64,000 nt of DNA from Ctenosaura bakeri (Eukaryota; Chordata; Lepidosauria; Squamata; Iguanidae). Position 1 is the first letter of the stretch; each line of letters opens with the position of its first letter. Where the stretch lies: positions 62,001 through 126,000 of the forward strand of contig CAOLHI010001151.1 of the NCBI GenBank assembly GCA_948474755.1, written 5' to 3'. Position numbers and translations under genes: made by a program. The notes below the pieces were generated by a model, which was given only the letters and a program-made list of their open reading frames with translations, made no database searches and had not been told where the DNA came from. Below are positions 41,201-49,960 of this stretch, in pieces.

Positions 41201-42353
41201 GTCTCCTATCATGTTAATTGTTCTGACTGTATTGTCATTTGTCTCTTCTACCCCCCAGAGTCATGCATATTGTATCCAACTTAATTTACCTTCACTTTCT
41301 GGCAATATATCCTATGATGCAATAGACCTGAAAATGAAATTATATTACTTCCATGGAATACTTCCACTTACGTTTCCTGAACCATACTGCACAAATCAAG
41401 CTCTTACCCATGCCCCCCCCGCCTTGTCTTGTGCAGGACAGAGCTGATGTTCACGGCAACCCGAGAGCTTCTCCGCATCCCTCAGGCGGCCTTGGCAAAG
41501 CCAGTGTCTACCCCCTCTAATCTCTTATCTCTCTTCTCTCGCTATGTTGATCGGCAGAAGCTGAATGTGCTAGAAACAAAGTTGCAGTAAGTATGTTCTG
41601 TTATCCATATATTAATAACAAAGGTAACTGGTAGCAAAAAGGAAAGTGGGTATCGATCTCCAAAGCTTTGAATTGACTTCTTGAGTGAGAGCATGGTGAA
41701 ACTTTGTTTTGTCTAATGGCATAAAAATAAGTTGAGAAACTACCCACAATAGTGCCCACAAAATAAATTGATGTCAGATACCCGCTATAATGCAGTGGTA
41801 GAGCCTCATCAATCTGGTAGTGTAATTACATTGTTTAACTGAATGTAAAATTCAGCTTGGATTCACCAAATATTTAGAGAGTGATTTTTGAAGACATAGG
41901 AGGATTGGATAAAGTAATTTCCTAAGAAACTAAGCATAATTCCTTTTTCTGGTCCACACCAGAAATAAGGCCTACGAATATGTAACTGAATCTACATGTA
42001 TTACTCTTTACTTTTGCCTTTCTCTCTCTTGGAGGTTCCCATTGTAGAAGTTCTAGACTGTAAGCTCATTGGGGCAGACAGTTGCCATTTTGCTTACACT
42101 GTGTTGTACATTTATGGCACAATGCATAAGTTCACTGTGAGGGTATGGTTTTATTTAGAGCCTGGGCTATTACTGTTTCATTGTATAAAATAAAATTTAG
42201 TTTCAATATGCTTAAACTTTGGATTTTTAATTGAAAGGCAATTTATATGAATAAGAGGTACTGTCTACCTTCTTAGTAATTATTGCTGCAGTCAGTCTGA
42301 CAACTTTTCTTATTGCCTTCTGCCATTTCAGGTTGATTCAAGGAATACGGTAG
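20189..42353 (+). CDS. PATL1: PATL1, PAT1 homologue 1, mRNA decapping scaffold (19 coding exons)
   Basis: Joining 19 exons with GT-AG introns gives one continuous frame of 765 codons, close to the roughly 770 residues of human PATL1. Residues 1-46 form the conserved acidic N-terminus with the NDDTFG motif (33-38) equivalent to the DDX6-binding site of Pat1 proteins. Residues about 190-340 are the Pro/Gln/Met-rich middle region. Residues about 340-470 contain [12 protein letters not shown] and the [20 protein letters not shown] block. Residues from about 505 to the end are the Pat-C helical domain, which in the family binds LSM1-7 and DCP2. The protein is a P-body scaffold linking deadenylated mRNA to decapping and XRN1. 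The frame is intact, with no stop or shift. The orthologue call rests on end-to-end similarity to remembered PATL1; PATL2 is shorter and less similar. Confidence 0.97.
21369..21515. mobile_element. hAT-type MITE (CAGGxxTGGG family)
   Basis: Left end CAGGCATGGGAAACCTG. Right part GACTTGCAGTCCAAAATATC, then AGGAGGACACCGGGCTGCC and TACTCCTGTG. These fit the common amniote palindromic hAT MITE, whose ends read CAGGGGTGGGCAACCT and whose arms carry 'gtagtccaa.acatc'. Diverged. Confidence 0.55.
21780..21959. mobile_element. Palindromic MITE, GGCCATTTCC family, 180 bp
   Basis: Starts GGCCATTTCCACACTACAC and ends GTGTGGAAATGGCC, with ATA flanking both sides. It is 180 bp long, the same as the copy at 19513, with a similar gap-free palindromic plan but more mismatches near the axis (GGCCGTCTGGCC instead of GGCCGGCCGGCC). 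It lies in PATL1 intron 1, about 1.6 kb after the start codon, so same-length copies flank the first exon. Confidence 0.85.
23392..23522. mobile_element. hAT-type palindromic MITE
   Basis: The left end CAGGGGTGGGTAACTAGCCC and the right end GGGCTGCAGTTACTTACC are inverted. Inner arms contain CTGGACTACATTTTCCAGG and ATGGCAGTCTAAAAACATC. This matches the widespread amniote MITE with CAGGGGTGGGCAAC termini. Located in PATL1 intron 1. Confidence 0.6.
24763..24874 (+). CDS. PATL1: PATL1 exon 2 (residues 6-43)
   Basis: Acceptor TTTTAAG|TCTCTTGAGG and donor GCAGTTG|GTGAGT. Encodes [16 protein letters not shown] through [14 protein letters not shown], the acidic DDX6-binding segment. Ends in phase 1; the split codon becomes Asp with exon 3. 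Confidence 0.96.
25164..25378 (+). CDS. PATL1: PATL1 exon 3 (residues 43-114)
   Basis: Acceptor TTTGTAG|ATGATGAC and donor GTGCAG|GTGTGT. Encodes [36 protein letters not shown] and [18 protein letters not shown]. Nearly identical to the mammalian protein except for a variable Gly/Ser linker. Confidence 0.97.
25491..25568 (+). CDS. PATL1: PATL1 exon 4 (residues 115-140)
   Basis: Encodes [20 protein letters not shown] then GPLLTQ. The acceptor is a tandem NAGNAG (TTTCAGCAG|), so use of the second AG at 25491-25493 would drop the first Gln without a frame change. The donor CAG|GTGCAG is weak. 78 nt, phase 0 at both ends, so exon skipping would also keep the frame. Confidence 0.95.
25998..26159 (-). 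mobile_element. Sauria SINE in PATL1 intron 4
   Basis: On the plus strand it reads tail-first: GGTTGTTTCTGACTTGTGG, then GGTTTTCTTGGGCTGAGAG, CACCCAGTATGTTTCCATGG and TTGAACTCTGGTCTCCAG (reverse B box). The head ends near the CACCATGCTGGCT block. Minus orientation, about 160 bp, internally shortened. Confidence 0.75.
26685..26896. mobile_element. Possible Tigger-like DNA transposon fragment
   Basis: Left end CAGTGTGCCCTTGTCTGGCG, preceded by TA; right end GTGGGTGCACTG. The termini are partly inverted (CAGTGTGCCC against CAGTGCACCC). Length about 212 bp, no coding. The TA duplication is not preserved on the right. In PATL1 intron 4. Confidence 0.35.
27482..27676 (+). CDS. PATL1: PATL1 exon 5 (residues 141-205)
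   Basis: Acceptor TTGTTTACAG|GAGGTGCC and donor CAGCAG|GTACTC. Encodes [38 protein letters not shown] and [15 protein letters not shown], a conserved Pro-rich stretch with Ser-Pro sites that are candidate phosphorylation positions. Confidence 0.97.
28105..28155. repeat. CTTT tetranucleotide microsatellite
   Basis: A run of TTTC/CTTT units with a few interruptions in PATL1 intron 5. Length polymorphism is likely. Confidence 0.8.
28460..28561 (+). CDS. PATL1: PATL1 exon 6 (residues 206-239)
   Basis: Acceptor CAACAG|ATCTTATG and donor ATGACG|GTACTT. Encodes [20 protein letters not shown] then [14 protein letters not shown]. The matching human stretch is [12 protein letters not shown] and ERMSPNQLC. 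Phase 0 at both ends. Confidence 0.96.
29333..29422 (+). CDS. PATL1: PATL1 exon 7 (residues 240-269)
   Basis: Acceptor CTTCCCAG|AATTCTTC and donor GCACAG|GTAGGC. Encodes [20 protein letters not shown] then [10 protein letters not shown], aligned without gaps to human [20 protein letters not shown]. This 90-nt phase-0 exon has no ATG at its start and is easily missed by simple frame searches. Confidence 0.95.
29638..29843 (+). CDS. PATL1: PATL1 exon 8 (residues 270-338)
   Basis: Acceptor CTCTACAG|GCTGGTAGG and donor CTAAG|GTATTT. Encodes [39 protein letters not shown] and the Pro/His-rich GAHLQNL end. Ends in phase 2; Arg is completed by exon 9 after a short 108-bp intron. Confidence 0.96.
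29952..30041 (+). CDS. PATL1: PATL1 exon 9 (residues 338-368)
   Basis: Acceptor TTCCCTAG|GCCTCAG and donor AGGAA|GTAAGA. Encodes [20 protein letters not shown] then LHQRQQQNR, as in mammals. Ends in phase 2; the split codon is Asn (Ser in human). Confidence 0.95.
31614..31797 (+). CDS. PATL1: PATL1 exon 10 (residues 368-429)
   Basis: Acceptor CCTTTTAG|TCAGCACC and donor TATCAG|GTTGGT. Encodes [19 protein letters not shown] and the highly conserved [20 protein letters not shown], then [17 protein letters not shown]. The weak GTTGGT donor is supported by exact coding continuity with exon 11 ([14 protein letters not shown]). Confidence 0.96.
32067..32190 (+). CDS. PATL1: PATL1 exon 11 (residues 430-471)
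   Basis: Acceptor TGCTTTAG|AACTATTT and donor AAGCCAG|GTATGT. Encodes [20 protein letters not shown] then [20 protein letters not shown]. Phase 1 end; Val is completed by exon 12. Confidence 0.97.
32789..32886 (+). CDS. PATL1: PATL1 exon 12 (residues 471-503)
   Basis: Acceptor GTTTTCAG|TGCAGTTT and donor GAAGAT|GTAAGT. Encodes [20 protein letters not shown] then [13 protein letters not shown], the linker just before the Pat-C domain. Confidence 0.97.
33074..33133 (+). CDS. PATL1: PATL1 exon 13 (residues 504-523)
   Basis: A 60-nt phase-0 exon. Acceptor TTTCTTAG|GAAACAAA and donor GAGAAG|GTAAGC. Encodes [20 protein letters not shown], the start of the C-terminal helical domain. It is too short to stand out as a frame on its own. 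Confidence 0.96.
33578..33726 (+). CDS. PATL1: PATL1 exon 14 (residues 524-573)
   Basis: Acceptor ATAACTAG|ACATACAG and donor GGAAAG|GTAAGA. Encodes [20 protein letters not shown] and [16 protein letters not shown], part of Pat-C. Phase 2 end; Arg is completed in exon 15. Confidence 0.96.
34320..34442. mobile_element. Hairpin MITE in PATL1 intron 14
   Basis: The left arm GAATCAGCTTCCTGGTTCAG and the right arm, reverse complement GAATCAGTTTCCTATTTCAG, pair over about 50 bp with few mismatches around a loop of about 20 bp (about 34370-34392). Complementarity continues a few bases outside (TTTCTTTGG against the complement of CAAGAAAC). No coding; family not recognised. Confidence 0.65.
34626..34785 (+). 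CDS. PATL1: PATL1 exon 15 (residues 573-626)
   Basis: Encodes [37 protein letters not shown] and [12 protein letters not shown]. The acceptor is CCAGTAG|GCTGAG, a tandem NAGNAG. Using the upstream AG would change Arg to Ser-Arg, adding one residue in frame. The downstream site matches human ERPSDDHF best. Donor GATGAG|GTAAAC. Confidence 0.95.
35664..35755. mobile_element. hAT-type MITE fragment
   Basis: GGACTGCAGTTCCTGCTGTC on the left and GGTCCAAAACATCAGGAGG on the right match the arms of the common amniote palindromic MITE. Lies in PATL1 intron 15; ends are not preserved. Confidence 0.45.
36161..36316 (+). CDS. PATL1: PATL1 exon 16 (residues 627-678)
   Basis: Acceptor CTTCCTCAG|GTGCTACC and donor AACAAG|GTTTGT. 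Encodes [34 protein letters not shown] and HLTAVLQNK, in the Pat-C helical repeats. Phase 0 at both ends. Confidence 0.97.
36607..37366. mobile_element. SPIN-like hAT non-autonomous element with GC-rich cargo
   Basis: Left end CAGCAGTTCTCAACCTGTGG then GTCGCAACCCC; right end TTGGTTGGGGGTCACGGC then AGGTTGAGATCCACTG. These are the termini of SPIN (Space Invaders) hAT transposons as I remember them (CAGnGGTTCTCAACCT). A SPIN-type inner hairpin follows (CCTAAGACCATCAGAAAATA against the TATTCCCAGTGGTCTTAGG side). The middle 500 bp is strongly GC- and CpG-rich, unlike the surrounding intron, and includes a direct duplication (36730-36773 and 36819-36863). The flanking 8 bp (AATCATTA and CTTTATTA) match only partly. 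No transposase. Located in PATL1 intron 16. Confidence 0.65.
37429..37520 (+). CDS. PATL1: PATL1 exon 17 (residues 679-709)
   Basis: Acceptor CCACTGCAG|TTTGGACT and donor CCAGTG|GTGAGT. Encodes [20 protein letters not shown] then TEHTQDNQ, with a Trp codon split to exon 18. Confidence 0.97.
37650..37755. mobile_element. hAT-type MITE fragment
   Basis: Contains CATAGCCAATGGAGAGGAAT, GCTGGGAGTCTCAGTCCAAA and AACATCTGCGGTGCTGCC, the right arm of the common amniote palindromic hAT MITE. In PATL1 intron 17. Confidence 0.5.
37835..38480. repeat. Diverged dispersed repeat in PATL1 intron 17, copy 1
   Basis: Contains two recurring blocks, CTCTCCTGGGCCCAAAGTGG near 38020 and CTTCTCCTGGGTCTAAATTGG near 38320, plus GGGCAACTATGGAAAG and GGGGGCCACATTAGCCCC. 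Similar blocks occur at 40565-40970. Probably an old hAT-type element; not named. Confidence 0.4.
38820..39490 (-). mobile_element. Old L2-type LINE fragment
   Basis: On the plus strand it shows the reverse of L2 text: CTGGAAGGCTTTAAAGATCA, then GTGTTGAACTTAACATAGAAG near 38910, and later CTGTGCCAACTGAAGTTTAA and CCCCAACCCTAGATTGCAG near 39365-39420. The first blocks match the AAGCCATGAAGGGCTTTAAA region of the better-preserved L2 at 61668-62076. No frame preserved. Confidence 0.5.
40565..40970. repeat. Diverged dispersed repeat in PATL1 intron 17, copy 2
   Basis: Contains CTAGGGTGGGCAACTGTGAG, GTCTCTCCTGGGACTAAAATG and GGGTGGGCAGCATGCCACC, matching blocks of the repeat at 37835-38480 in the same orientation. 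hAT-type termini are suggested but not paired convincingly. Confidence 0.4.
41437..41586 (+). CDS. PATL1: PATL1 exon 18 (residues 709-759)
   Basis: Acceptor CTTGTGCAG|GACAGAGC and donor TTGCA|GTAAGT. Encodes [39 protein letters not shown] and ETKL, closely matching the human C-terminal region. Confidence 0.97.
42332..42353 (+). CDS. PATL1: PATL1 exon 19 coding part (residues 759-765 and stop)
   Basis: Acceptor CCATTTCAG|GTTGATTC. Codes the last residues QLIQGIR and the stop TAG at 42351-42353; human ends QLVQGIR. Only 22 coding nt, so this exon is found by homology and phase rather than by frame length. Confidence 0.95.
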
Positions 42354-43520
42354 AAGGCCTCAAAGTTCTATCATGCTGGTGTCCTTCGTTGCTGCCACCT
42401 CCAGAGTATTTTAGTGGGCAAAGAGGAGGCAGTGCCTTCTCAAAATAAATCCTTGTGGGATTATGCCTCTCTGTCCTAGCACGAAAAATTGCTCTCTTGC
42501 TCTGAGCTTGGCTAGGGACATGCTTCCCTTACCTACCCCCCTCGTTGCCAGTTTGCAGTTGTGCATGTCCTTGCTGCATCAAATTCACCCCAGGCCTTCC
42601 CTTCCCTCCACAATTTCACAATGGCTTTTCTCCCTCAACAAACCCCATTCTTCCCACCACGCTATTGATTGATAGGGAGAGTAGTTCTACTTTCGTGCCT
42701 CGCTGAAAACACTAGGTGTGGGGCAGGAGAGGGGAACACAAACTTAGTTGTATCCCTTCACTGTGGAAATGGAGAAACCAGCAGCCGCTGCCTCTCCTAA
42801 GTGTTGGAGAATATAAATAATTGGAAGCCACTCTGATTAGCCCACTGGTGAGTTTGTTTTTCTGCTCTTCCAGTGTCCGATGCCATTCTGTAATATTGCC
42901 CCACTCCTTATAAAAGTGATCACCTTTCCAAACCTTGTGATGAAGCAGCATCATCTTTGCACATTTTGTCTAGTCTTCCTGAACTCATTTTCTGGCTGAG
43001 CTCTTTGTCTCTGACCTACACCTAGCTTCAAGCTCCAGCTGGCAGAGATCCTCATAGACTAACCAACAAGGTACCAGGAATTAATTCACCTGGAAGAGAT
43101 TAATTTAGTGAATTACAATAGTATACACTGCTAGGTCCTGCTGGTTTTTGCTCTCTTTTTATTTGAATGTGGTGGGTTTTTAAATTTTTACTCTGCTTTT
43201 AAAAACAATTTGCACATGTAGGTATTCTCCAAGTAGTAAAACTCCTGTTACTAATGCTGCCTCTCTCCTCAGTATTCTCTTTGCATCTCCCTTTCTCTTC
43301 TCTTGAACCCAAATTTCTAACATTTCCACCACTTCCTTTCCTTTGCAGTCTCTTAGCCTTTCTTGATCCCTTCCTCCACCCCTACTCCGTTCAGAACACA
43401 TGACCAAGTGGTCCATCATTATTATTATTGTGCTTTTACTTTTTGGTTTGGTTATGATTAATGAAAAATTTCTAAATTTACATTTTTATAGGGTATTGTA
43501 AATAAAAAAAAATGTATACT
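42354..43520 (+). other. PATL1: PATL1 3' UTR (predicted)
   Basis: Follows the stop codon with no further splice signal needed. An AATAAA at 42444-42449 could give a short UTR, but the stronger candidate end is 43501, which has a GT-rich region just downstream. Composition is mixed and no conserved element is recognised by eye. Confidence 0.6.
43501..43506 (+). terminator. PATL1: Candidate PATL1 polyadenylation signal
   Basis: AATAAA, followed at 43520-43560 by GTGGGGAGTGTGTATAATGG and GTGTTGTGTATGGG, a classic GU-rich downstream element. Cleavage would be expected around 43515-43525. Confidence 0.6.
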
Positions 43521-46500
43521 TGTGGGGAGTGTGTATAATGGTGTTGTGTATGGGTCTTGCTTTTCAATAACATGGGCCTCTGTCGCACAGATTTAGAGAA
43601 TCTTGTCATTCAGCAGACAGTGGAGAAATTTAATGTAGGAGTCAAACATAAATGAGGAAATCCAGCCTCCAGCAGAATATATTCCATGTATTGACTGAGA
43701 GGAGTACTGTAGCTCAGAGCAAAAGAGCACTGAAATGGATGCTTAGGTCACTGAATACCTCAGCTGCAGAAACTGGATCACACCCTGGATCAGAACCATG
43801 CATGTTCTCATTTTAATGTATGCCTCTAGGCTGCCATCATAGTTAACCCACCCAACTTTTATTAGCTGCCAGAGTTTACTGAAAAAGGGAGATTCTTAAA
43901 GATATGGTTTCAAGTCTTTGGTGTCTACTTATTTTTCCCTATATCTACTCCTCAGGAACTAGTCCTGTACAAAATATTAAGTGGCATCTGGATAGACAGG
44001 AGTTGTGCTTCATATTTTACCAATCAGCTTTATCTTGGAAAACAGATGGAGGAGGAAGACTTCAAAAAACACAGTTAATTATCTAAATGGTAAACATAAT
44101 GCTAATTCTTACTTATCACTGTATTACTGGTATCGTGCTGACTTGTTTGTAAATCCAGAAAACTGGAGAGGAAGCCATCTTGGTAGGGAGAATAGCTGTT
44201 CCCTAAGGTTAAGGTAAATAAACTTCTTTTCAAAGGGGGCACTACAGAACAGAGAGTTTGGCTACTGGGCCACATTTCTTAGCAGTGATGCCTGTATCTG
44301 ATGTCATTCAGGTCTTGTTATCTACAGATTTTTACTGTTATAAATCTGCAGCAAGCCAAAAATGTTCAGTAACTCAAGCACTGAAGTAGGAGGGCAACGT
44401 GTGTGTATGTGTGTAGAAAGGGAAAATTTACTACCTTTATCCAGTGCTTTACAAGCATTTGAAGTAGTTCACCATTTAAAATACTGAAAAAGATTAAAGT
44501 TCTCATGAAGTCTCTTCAGAAATAGATGTTGGCTGCTCCCTTGCCTGGAGTACTTCTCATCCTATATAAGGTAGAAGTATTTGGTAAATCTTAGTCTCAA
44601 GTTTGACTGTCACTGATTGGACTCCGTATTTGCATTATCCTGCAGTGAGGATGTGGAAATACTTTTGCTATCCTTGCAGGCTGACTGCTGTATTCTCAGG
44701 CTGGGAGGAGAACACAAAATAGCAAGATGTTCCCAGTGTGATTGGAAATACAAATACCTGATGCAACACTCACAGTGGAATGTATATGTCGTGTTGCCCT
44801 GTCTCTACAACTCAGTAATGAAGGGAACAAAGTAATGATCACCGCAAGAGTCCTGTGCAGCTGTCTGGCAAATTACTGATAAGCATACAGGAAGTTGTTC
44901 ATTCCTACAGGCAAAACAGTTTACCTTTCCCTCAACTGCACATGAGGCAACAGCAGCAAGATACAAAGGCATTTCATCTTGCAGGCATAAAGATGCTTAT
45001 GTAGTTGCTAGTTTAGATCACACAGTGGTACCCAGGACAGGATGGACATGTGGAGACTCATGACTTGATACACTTATTTTGAAAGGCACAGCTTGTTATA
45101 CATCCCTCCTTGATACTAGCTAAAAATCTCTAGGATAACCAGATTAGAGATTGTTATGGGACTTTGAATCAGAGTTGTAATCCTGCCCTGCAAGATAAAT
45201 GCTCTTGTGAGCAGTTAGTTAACGTGTCAAAAGCTGAGAAAGCACAGTCTTTCCAAGAAGAGCTTATTAGTTGTTCATAAGAACCAGGGCATCCCCTGAG
45301 TGGGAGGAAAGAGTGCTGATAAAGGGCAGTCAACCAAATCAAAGCCAGCCTCCTCATATACAATTTCATTCAGTATGAAGAGATAAAATTCAAGTGCAGA
45401 AAAGCTTTTGCTGGCCAGAGGAAAAAGGGTTGGACCAAACTTCAAATAAGGAAGAACTTGCAAAAACTGGGGAGCTACAAAATGGCCATCTGGGGAATCC
45501 TGGAGGGCAAGACAGAGCCCAAAAAAAGGCTTAATTGGACACTCTTGAATTGGACTTTGTAGGATCTCTCCCTCTTCCCTTGTTCATCTGAGCAAAGTGT
45601 TCTGTCTCTGGCAGCTGTGCAGATGACGAAGGGCTTTGTTACATGTAAGGATATCTGCCTTCCAGCTATTACAGGGGGAATGAGAGCATGTTAAAATAAA
45701 AGTTTAGGCAAAATACACATCAAGGGCATTTTAGGCATAGGACAGTCAGAGGAGAGGAAGACGAGGAAAATTTGGATGTCATTTAGTAATCCTTTCCCTT
45801 GCTAGTGTACACAGTCCTGATGTAAAGTATTTGTTACAATTTTAAAGTGTTGGCTTCAGGAATCTGCTCAAATTGTCTTGTGAGTTGTGAACACAGGCTA
45901 TTTAGAACAAAGACTTTCATAAGGAAAAAAATACATTGTTACAGTTGCAGCTATGAGATTCTGAACTGTAAGGCACACCTGCACTATAGGGAATCTTTTT
46001 GAGTTTGAAGAGCAGGCAATAAATAAACAAACAAACTATAAAAAACAGCCCTTCCATAAAGAGACCTGATAAAGGGAAACCAAGATCAGGAATGTAATCT
46101 GATACTGCACATGGTCTTACATTAAAAAAATCTTCCCCTTATATAGTTCTAGAAATTATTTGAGTGCAGTAAATTTTTGAACACTGCATTGAACATTATC
46201 ATTCTGAAATAAAATAGTCTGTAATCCATTTTCTCCCTTTTTTGTGTGGGGGGGCGGCTTTTCCTGGCATTTGTATCTCTACTTGGGGAATCCATTGTCC
46301 CATCCCACCCCACATCCATCTTGCAGGCCAGATGATACCCACGTGCAAGGCTCCTCCTCAAAACATTTTCCTGGATGCCGTCTAGTTCTGTCCACTCCCT
46401 CTGATGCCCATTTCTAGTTTATGCCAAGAGAAGCATAGAGAAAGTTGCCTGGTGTGTCTCTGTGGGTCAACAGTTTTAAGCCTTAAGGCTAAAGATTCCC

Positions 46501-46649
46501 CACCTAAGTACTGTTTGGAGTCAATGGAAGGAAAATTTCTCATGCTGGTTTGGGACTGGTGTAAACTTGAGGCACTAAGCAAGAGAAGGGGATGTGTATG
46601 AAGGTATATAGGATACATGTGTTTCTCCACATCGGGCTCTGTTTGGTGA

Positions 46650-46858
46650 TACAGTCAGCCCTTCATATCCTCAGATTCTGTATTCATGGATTCAAACAAC
46701 CACAGCTTGAAAATATTTTTTAAAAATCCAAAAAGCAAACTTTTGATTTGTGATTTTATATATGGGATGCCATTTCAATACACCACTGTACATTATTGGA
46801 CTTCAGTATCCATGGGGGAGGGGAGTAGGTCTCCTGGAACCAAACCCTAGCACAGACC
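46650..46858. mobile_element. Tigger-like (Tc1/mariner) non-autonomous element
   Basis: Starts CAGTCAGCCCTTCATATCC and contains GGATTCAAACAACCACAGC, TATATGGGATGCC, a TTGGACTTCAGTATCCATGG block and CCTGGAACCAAACCC. This is the structure of MER2/Tigger-type elements, whose ends read CAGTCGGCCCTCCGTATCC and whose right part reads 'gtatccgcgggggg.cctggaacc'. It is about 205 bp, an internally deleted copy. Confidence 0.65.
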
Positions 46859-47120
46859 TGCACAACTTGGCAGTAGGTAAAGGCTGAAATTAGATAGGCT
46901 AAACTTCTTTGGGCTGCAGATAGGTTTTTAGTACCTCACTTTCTAAGTAAAGTTATAATAATGGTGTAATAATGTTTTTATTTGCAAAATAAATTATGGT
47001 ATAATTAATGATTAAATGATTTTGCAAATAAATTAGACTATATTATAAAAATGGAAAATTAGGGACGTTTTTCCTAATGTTTAGGTAGAACTTCTTTTCC
47101 TGCAGCTCCTCCGTGTCCTA

Positions 47121-47320
47121 GGACCTTTCCATGCTACACTGTTATACTGCTATTATTCCACTTTCAACATCCCATGGAATTCTGGGGCTTGTAGTTTCCT
47201 GAGGCCAAACAGCTCTCTGGCTGACAATTCTAAAGGCCCATCCCTAAACTACAGACCCAGGATTCCACAGCATGTTGAAAGTGGAGTAAGAGCACTGTAA
47301 CAGTATAGGCAGAAATGGCC
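47121..47320. mobile_element. Palindromic MITE, GGCCATTTCC family, diverged long form
   Basis: Contains CTACACTGTTATACTGCTAT, ATTCCACTTTCAACATCCC, the central TGAGGCCAAACAGCTCTCTGG in reverse orientation relative to the copies at 12089 and 19296, and ends GGCAGAAATGGCC. The left terminus is altered (GGACCTTTCC). No clear target duplication remains. Confidence 0.7.
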
Positions 47321-49960
47321 ACTCTTGACCTGATGACTGAGATAATGCAGATGTGGCAAACTGTGATTACACAAAACCAGTAAATAGGATTACTAAAAAG
47401 ACGAGAGCTATGCCTTAAGAGATGTAACAATGTGTAATTTGCAAAAGATCAAAGGGAACAGGAACAATTCGGGGTGGCAGAAAAAAGCATTATTTATGAG
47501 GAAGGGGGAAGAAAATAGATTTGGAGAATAAAGGGAATTCCAGATTTGGGGGGGGGTGGAATTAATGAGAGTGCACCCCAGAATAGACTTAAATTGCATT
47601 TTAAAATGCAATCTTTACACGCAATTTAATTTTTTCCAGTGCAATTTAGAAGGGATAGGGGTGAATGAGGGCACTGACCTGTAATAAGCAGCTTCCCCCA
47701 GAGGGTCCCACTTTGCCGTGTAACAGTCCATGTTGGCTTGCTAAGGGAGGAGGAGGAGGCCACCTCCTTTCTTGCCCCCTCCAGCCCCAGCTGGTTTTCT
47801 CCTTTTTCCGGGCACTTCCGCACTCACTGACCATCCAAAGGAAACAGAAGGAGACGAAGCAACTGCCACCATCTTGCCCAAGGGCAAAAGGTAGCATCAG
47901 CTCGGCTCTCTGCCGTCCCTGGAGGGAAGGAGGAGGGAACGCCCCAGCTGGGTTCATTCAAACCATCAGCAACCTAATTGCTGCAACCTTTCTTGGCCCT
48001 TGCACTCGTGAGCGATGAAGGCCACATGAAATCCTTTGGCGGGCTGCATGCAGCCCCCAGGCTGTATGTTGTGCAGGCCTGCCCTAGCAGATACAGAGGG
48101 CCTGCTGTACTACTTGCCTGTTTTCATGGCAATACTGTTGCTAGCACTGTACCAATATTGTAAGCTTTGCACCAGGTCCTGTAGCCCATGGATATCGATA
48201 TAGCAGCTGGAGCCCACTGCCCACAGCCCCCTCCCTGCTTCAGTTAGGTGATTTTAAAAGGACTGGCTGGCATTCCTATATTTCCAAATTGTTTGCTGCA
48301 AGAATTTATTGGGTGTTTCAGCTGGAAAAATTAATTCCCCCATCGTAGGTCTTCATGTAGCAATGAGAAACTCCCACTGGTATCAGTTGCATTTTTCTTT
48401 CCAAAAGCCTTATTGCTTTTATCACTGGCCTTGGCCTCAGTGCACACCGTTCTCCCCACAGCCAGTAGCCATTAAGTGAGGTAAAGTTCTCCACTCCTGC
48501 TGTTGTAGTTAAACCAGAGGATCCCAAGTATAAGGGTGCACCCTATTGTTCCTCATTTCTAAAACACAAAATTTTACTTCATAACTTCAAAATTCCACTC
48601 CTCTCTGCAAAGATACAGAGTCCAATTTCCAAGTAAGGCAGACAATATTGTGTAAGAAATACAGATAGTAAAAGAAGCTCTTCAGTTAGGAACAGCCAGA
48701 GTCCATACTCACTATCCATCTACAAATTGCTCTCTCTATAACATCCCCTTCTTTAAGAAATATTTACCCTTCCACTGTCTTTTTTAAATCTTTCAATTAA
48801 TTGGCTGTAATTGACACACATGTTATTTCTGGAGCAGCAAAAAAAGGTTGGGAATGAGAGTGGTATGGCTGACTGTTACTTACAAAAATTCTTTGTAATA
48901 AGACACTCTTTTTCCAGTATTGGGGAATACTGCAACCTAACATTTTCTATATTTTGGTTTGAAGATTTGAATACAGTGCCCCTTGCTTCATCCTAGCCTA
49001 GAATGGTGTTTAATTATGAAAAGTTATGTTTCAAGTTTGTCTTAAAGGTACTGCAAGATCCCTCTGCATACTGAGGCACACATCTATGCCTTTAAACACC
49101 ATTAACTGTTAAGTCATAGGCACCTTGAGGCCTCTGAGATGCTGTTAGCAGCACAGCCAAGGTGAAGGAATGTGGCAGCTGTAGTTCCATAACATCTAGG
49201 GGTCCAACTGTTTACAGCAAGCAGGGCCAAAATATGGACCATATATGGAGTGCTCCCTCCACGTAGGTGCTGCACACCTCTCTTGCTGCCACCACCAAAT
49301 TCCCCTTTCAGCAGCTGGAGCGGCCATGACAGCATAGCCTACAACACTTCACATATGAAAACTAGGACACGTGGCTGAGCAACATCGGAGTGTGGTCAGG
49401 CAACAAGAGGGCAAAGGTTATTAATGGGGAAGAGCACATGAAGATATTGTTTTAAACAGGAACCCTGGAGTTTTTGTACCAAATTTAGGAAAGCCTGGTG
49501 GTGGTGGGGGAACAGCAATAACAAGAAATGAGCCTACAGGGCAAGGCAAGACTCTGCATGTCCTCTCCTTCCTGCTGAGTTGAGTGGAAATTGCACTTTG
49601 AACTCACTTTTCAGTATCTGAAATAATCTGAGGATGAAAGTGGGGAAAGGATAGAAAAACCAGAGCGTTTTAAAAACAGTCGAGAAGATGGGACAGCTGA
49701 GGATTAGCTGGGATTGTCCCTGGCAAACAGTTGCAGGGTATGTGACGGCTCCGTCCATGCTTCTAATAGTGGTGCTAAAGCAGCAATCATTTGAAGGTTA
49801 TTTGGTGGGTAGAGAGAAAGTTCAGCCATCTCTCCCGGCCCAATGGCTCTGCAGCAACCCTCCTAGAAGTCAGCAGTCCCTGAGCAGGATTATTGGGGAA
49901 GGGGTAAAGTGAAAACCACTTACCAGCCCCAGGGGTGCGCTCTTCCTCTAAATAACACTT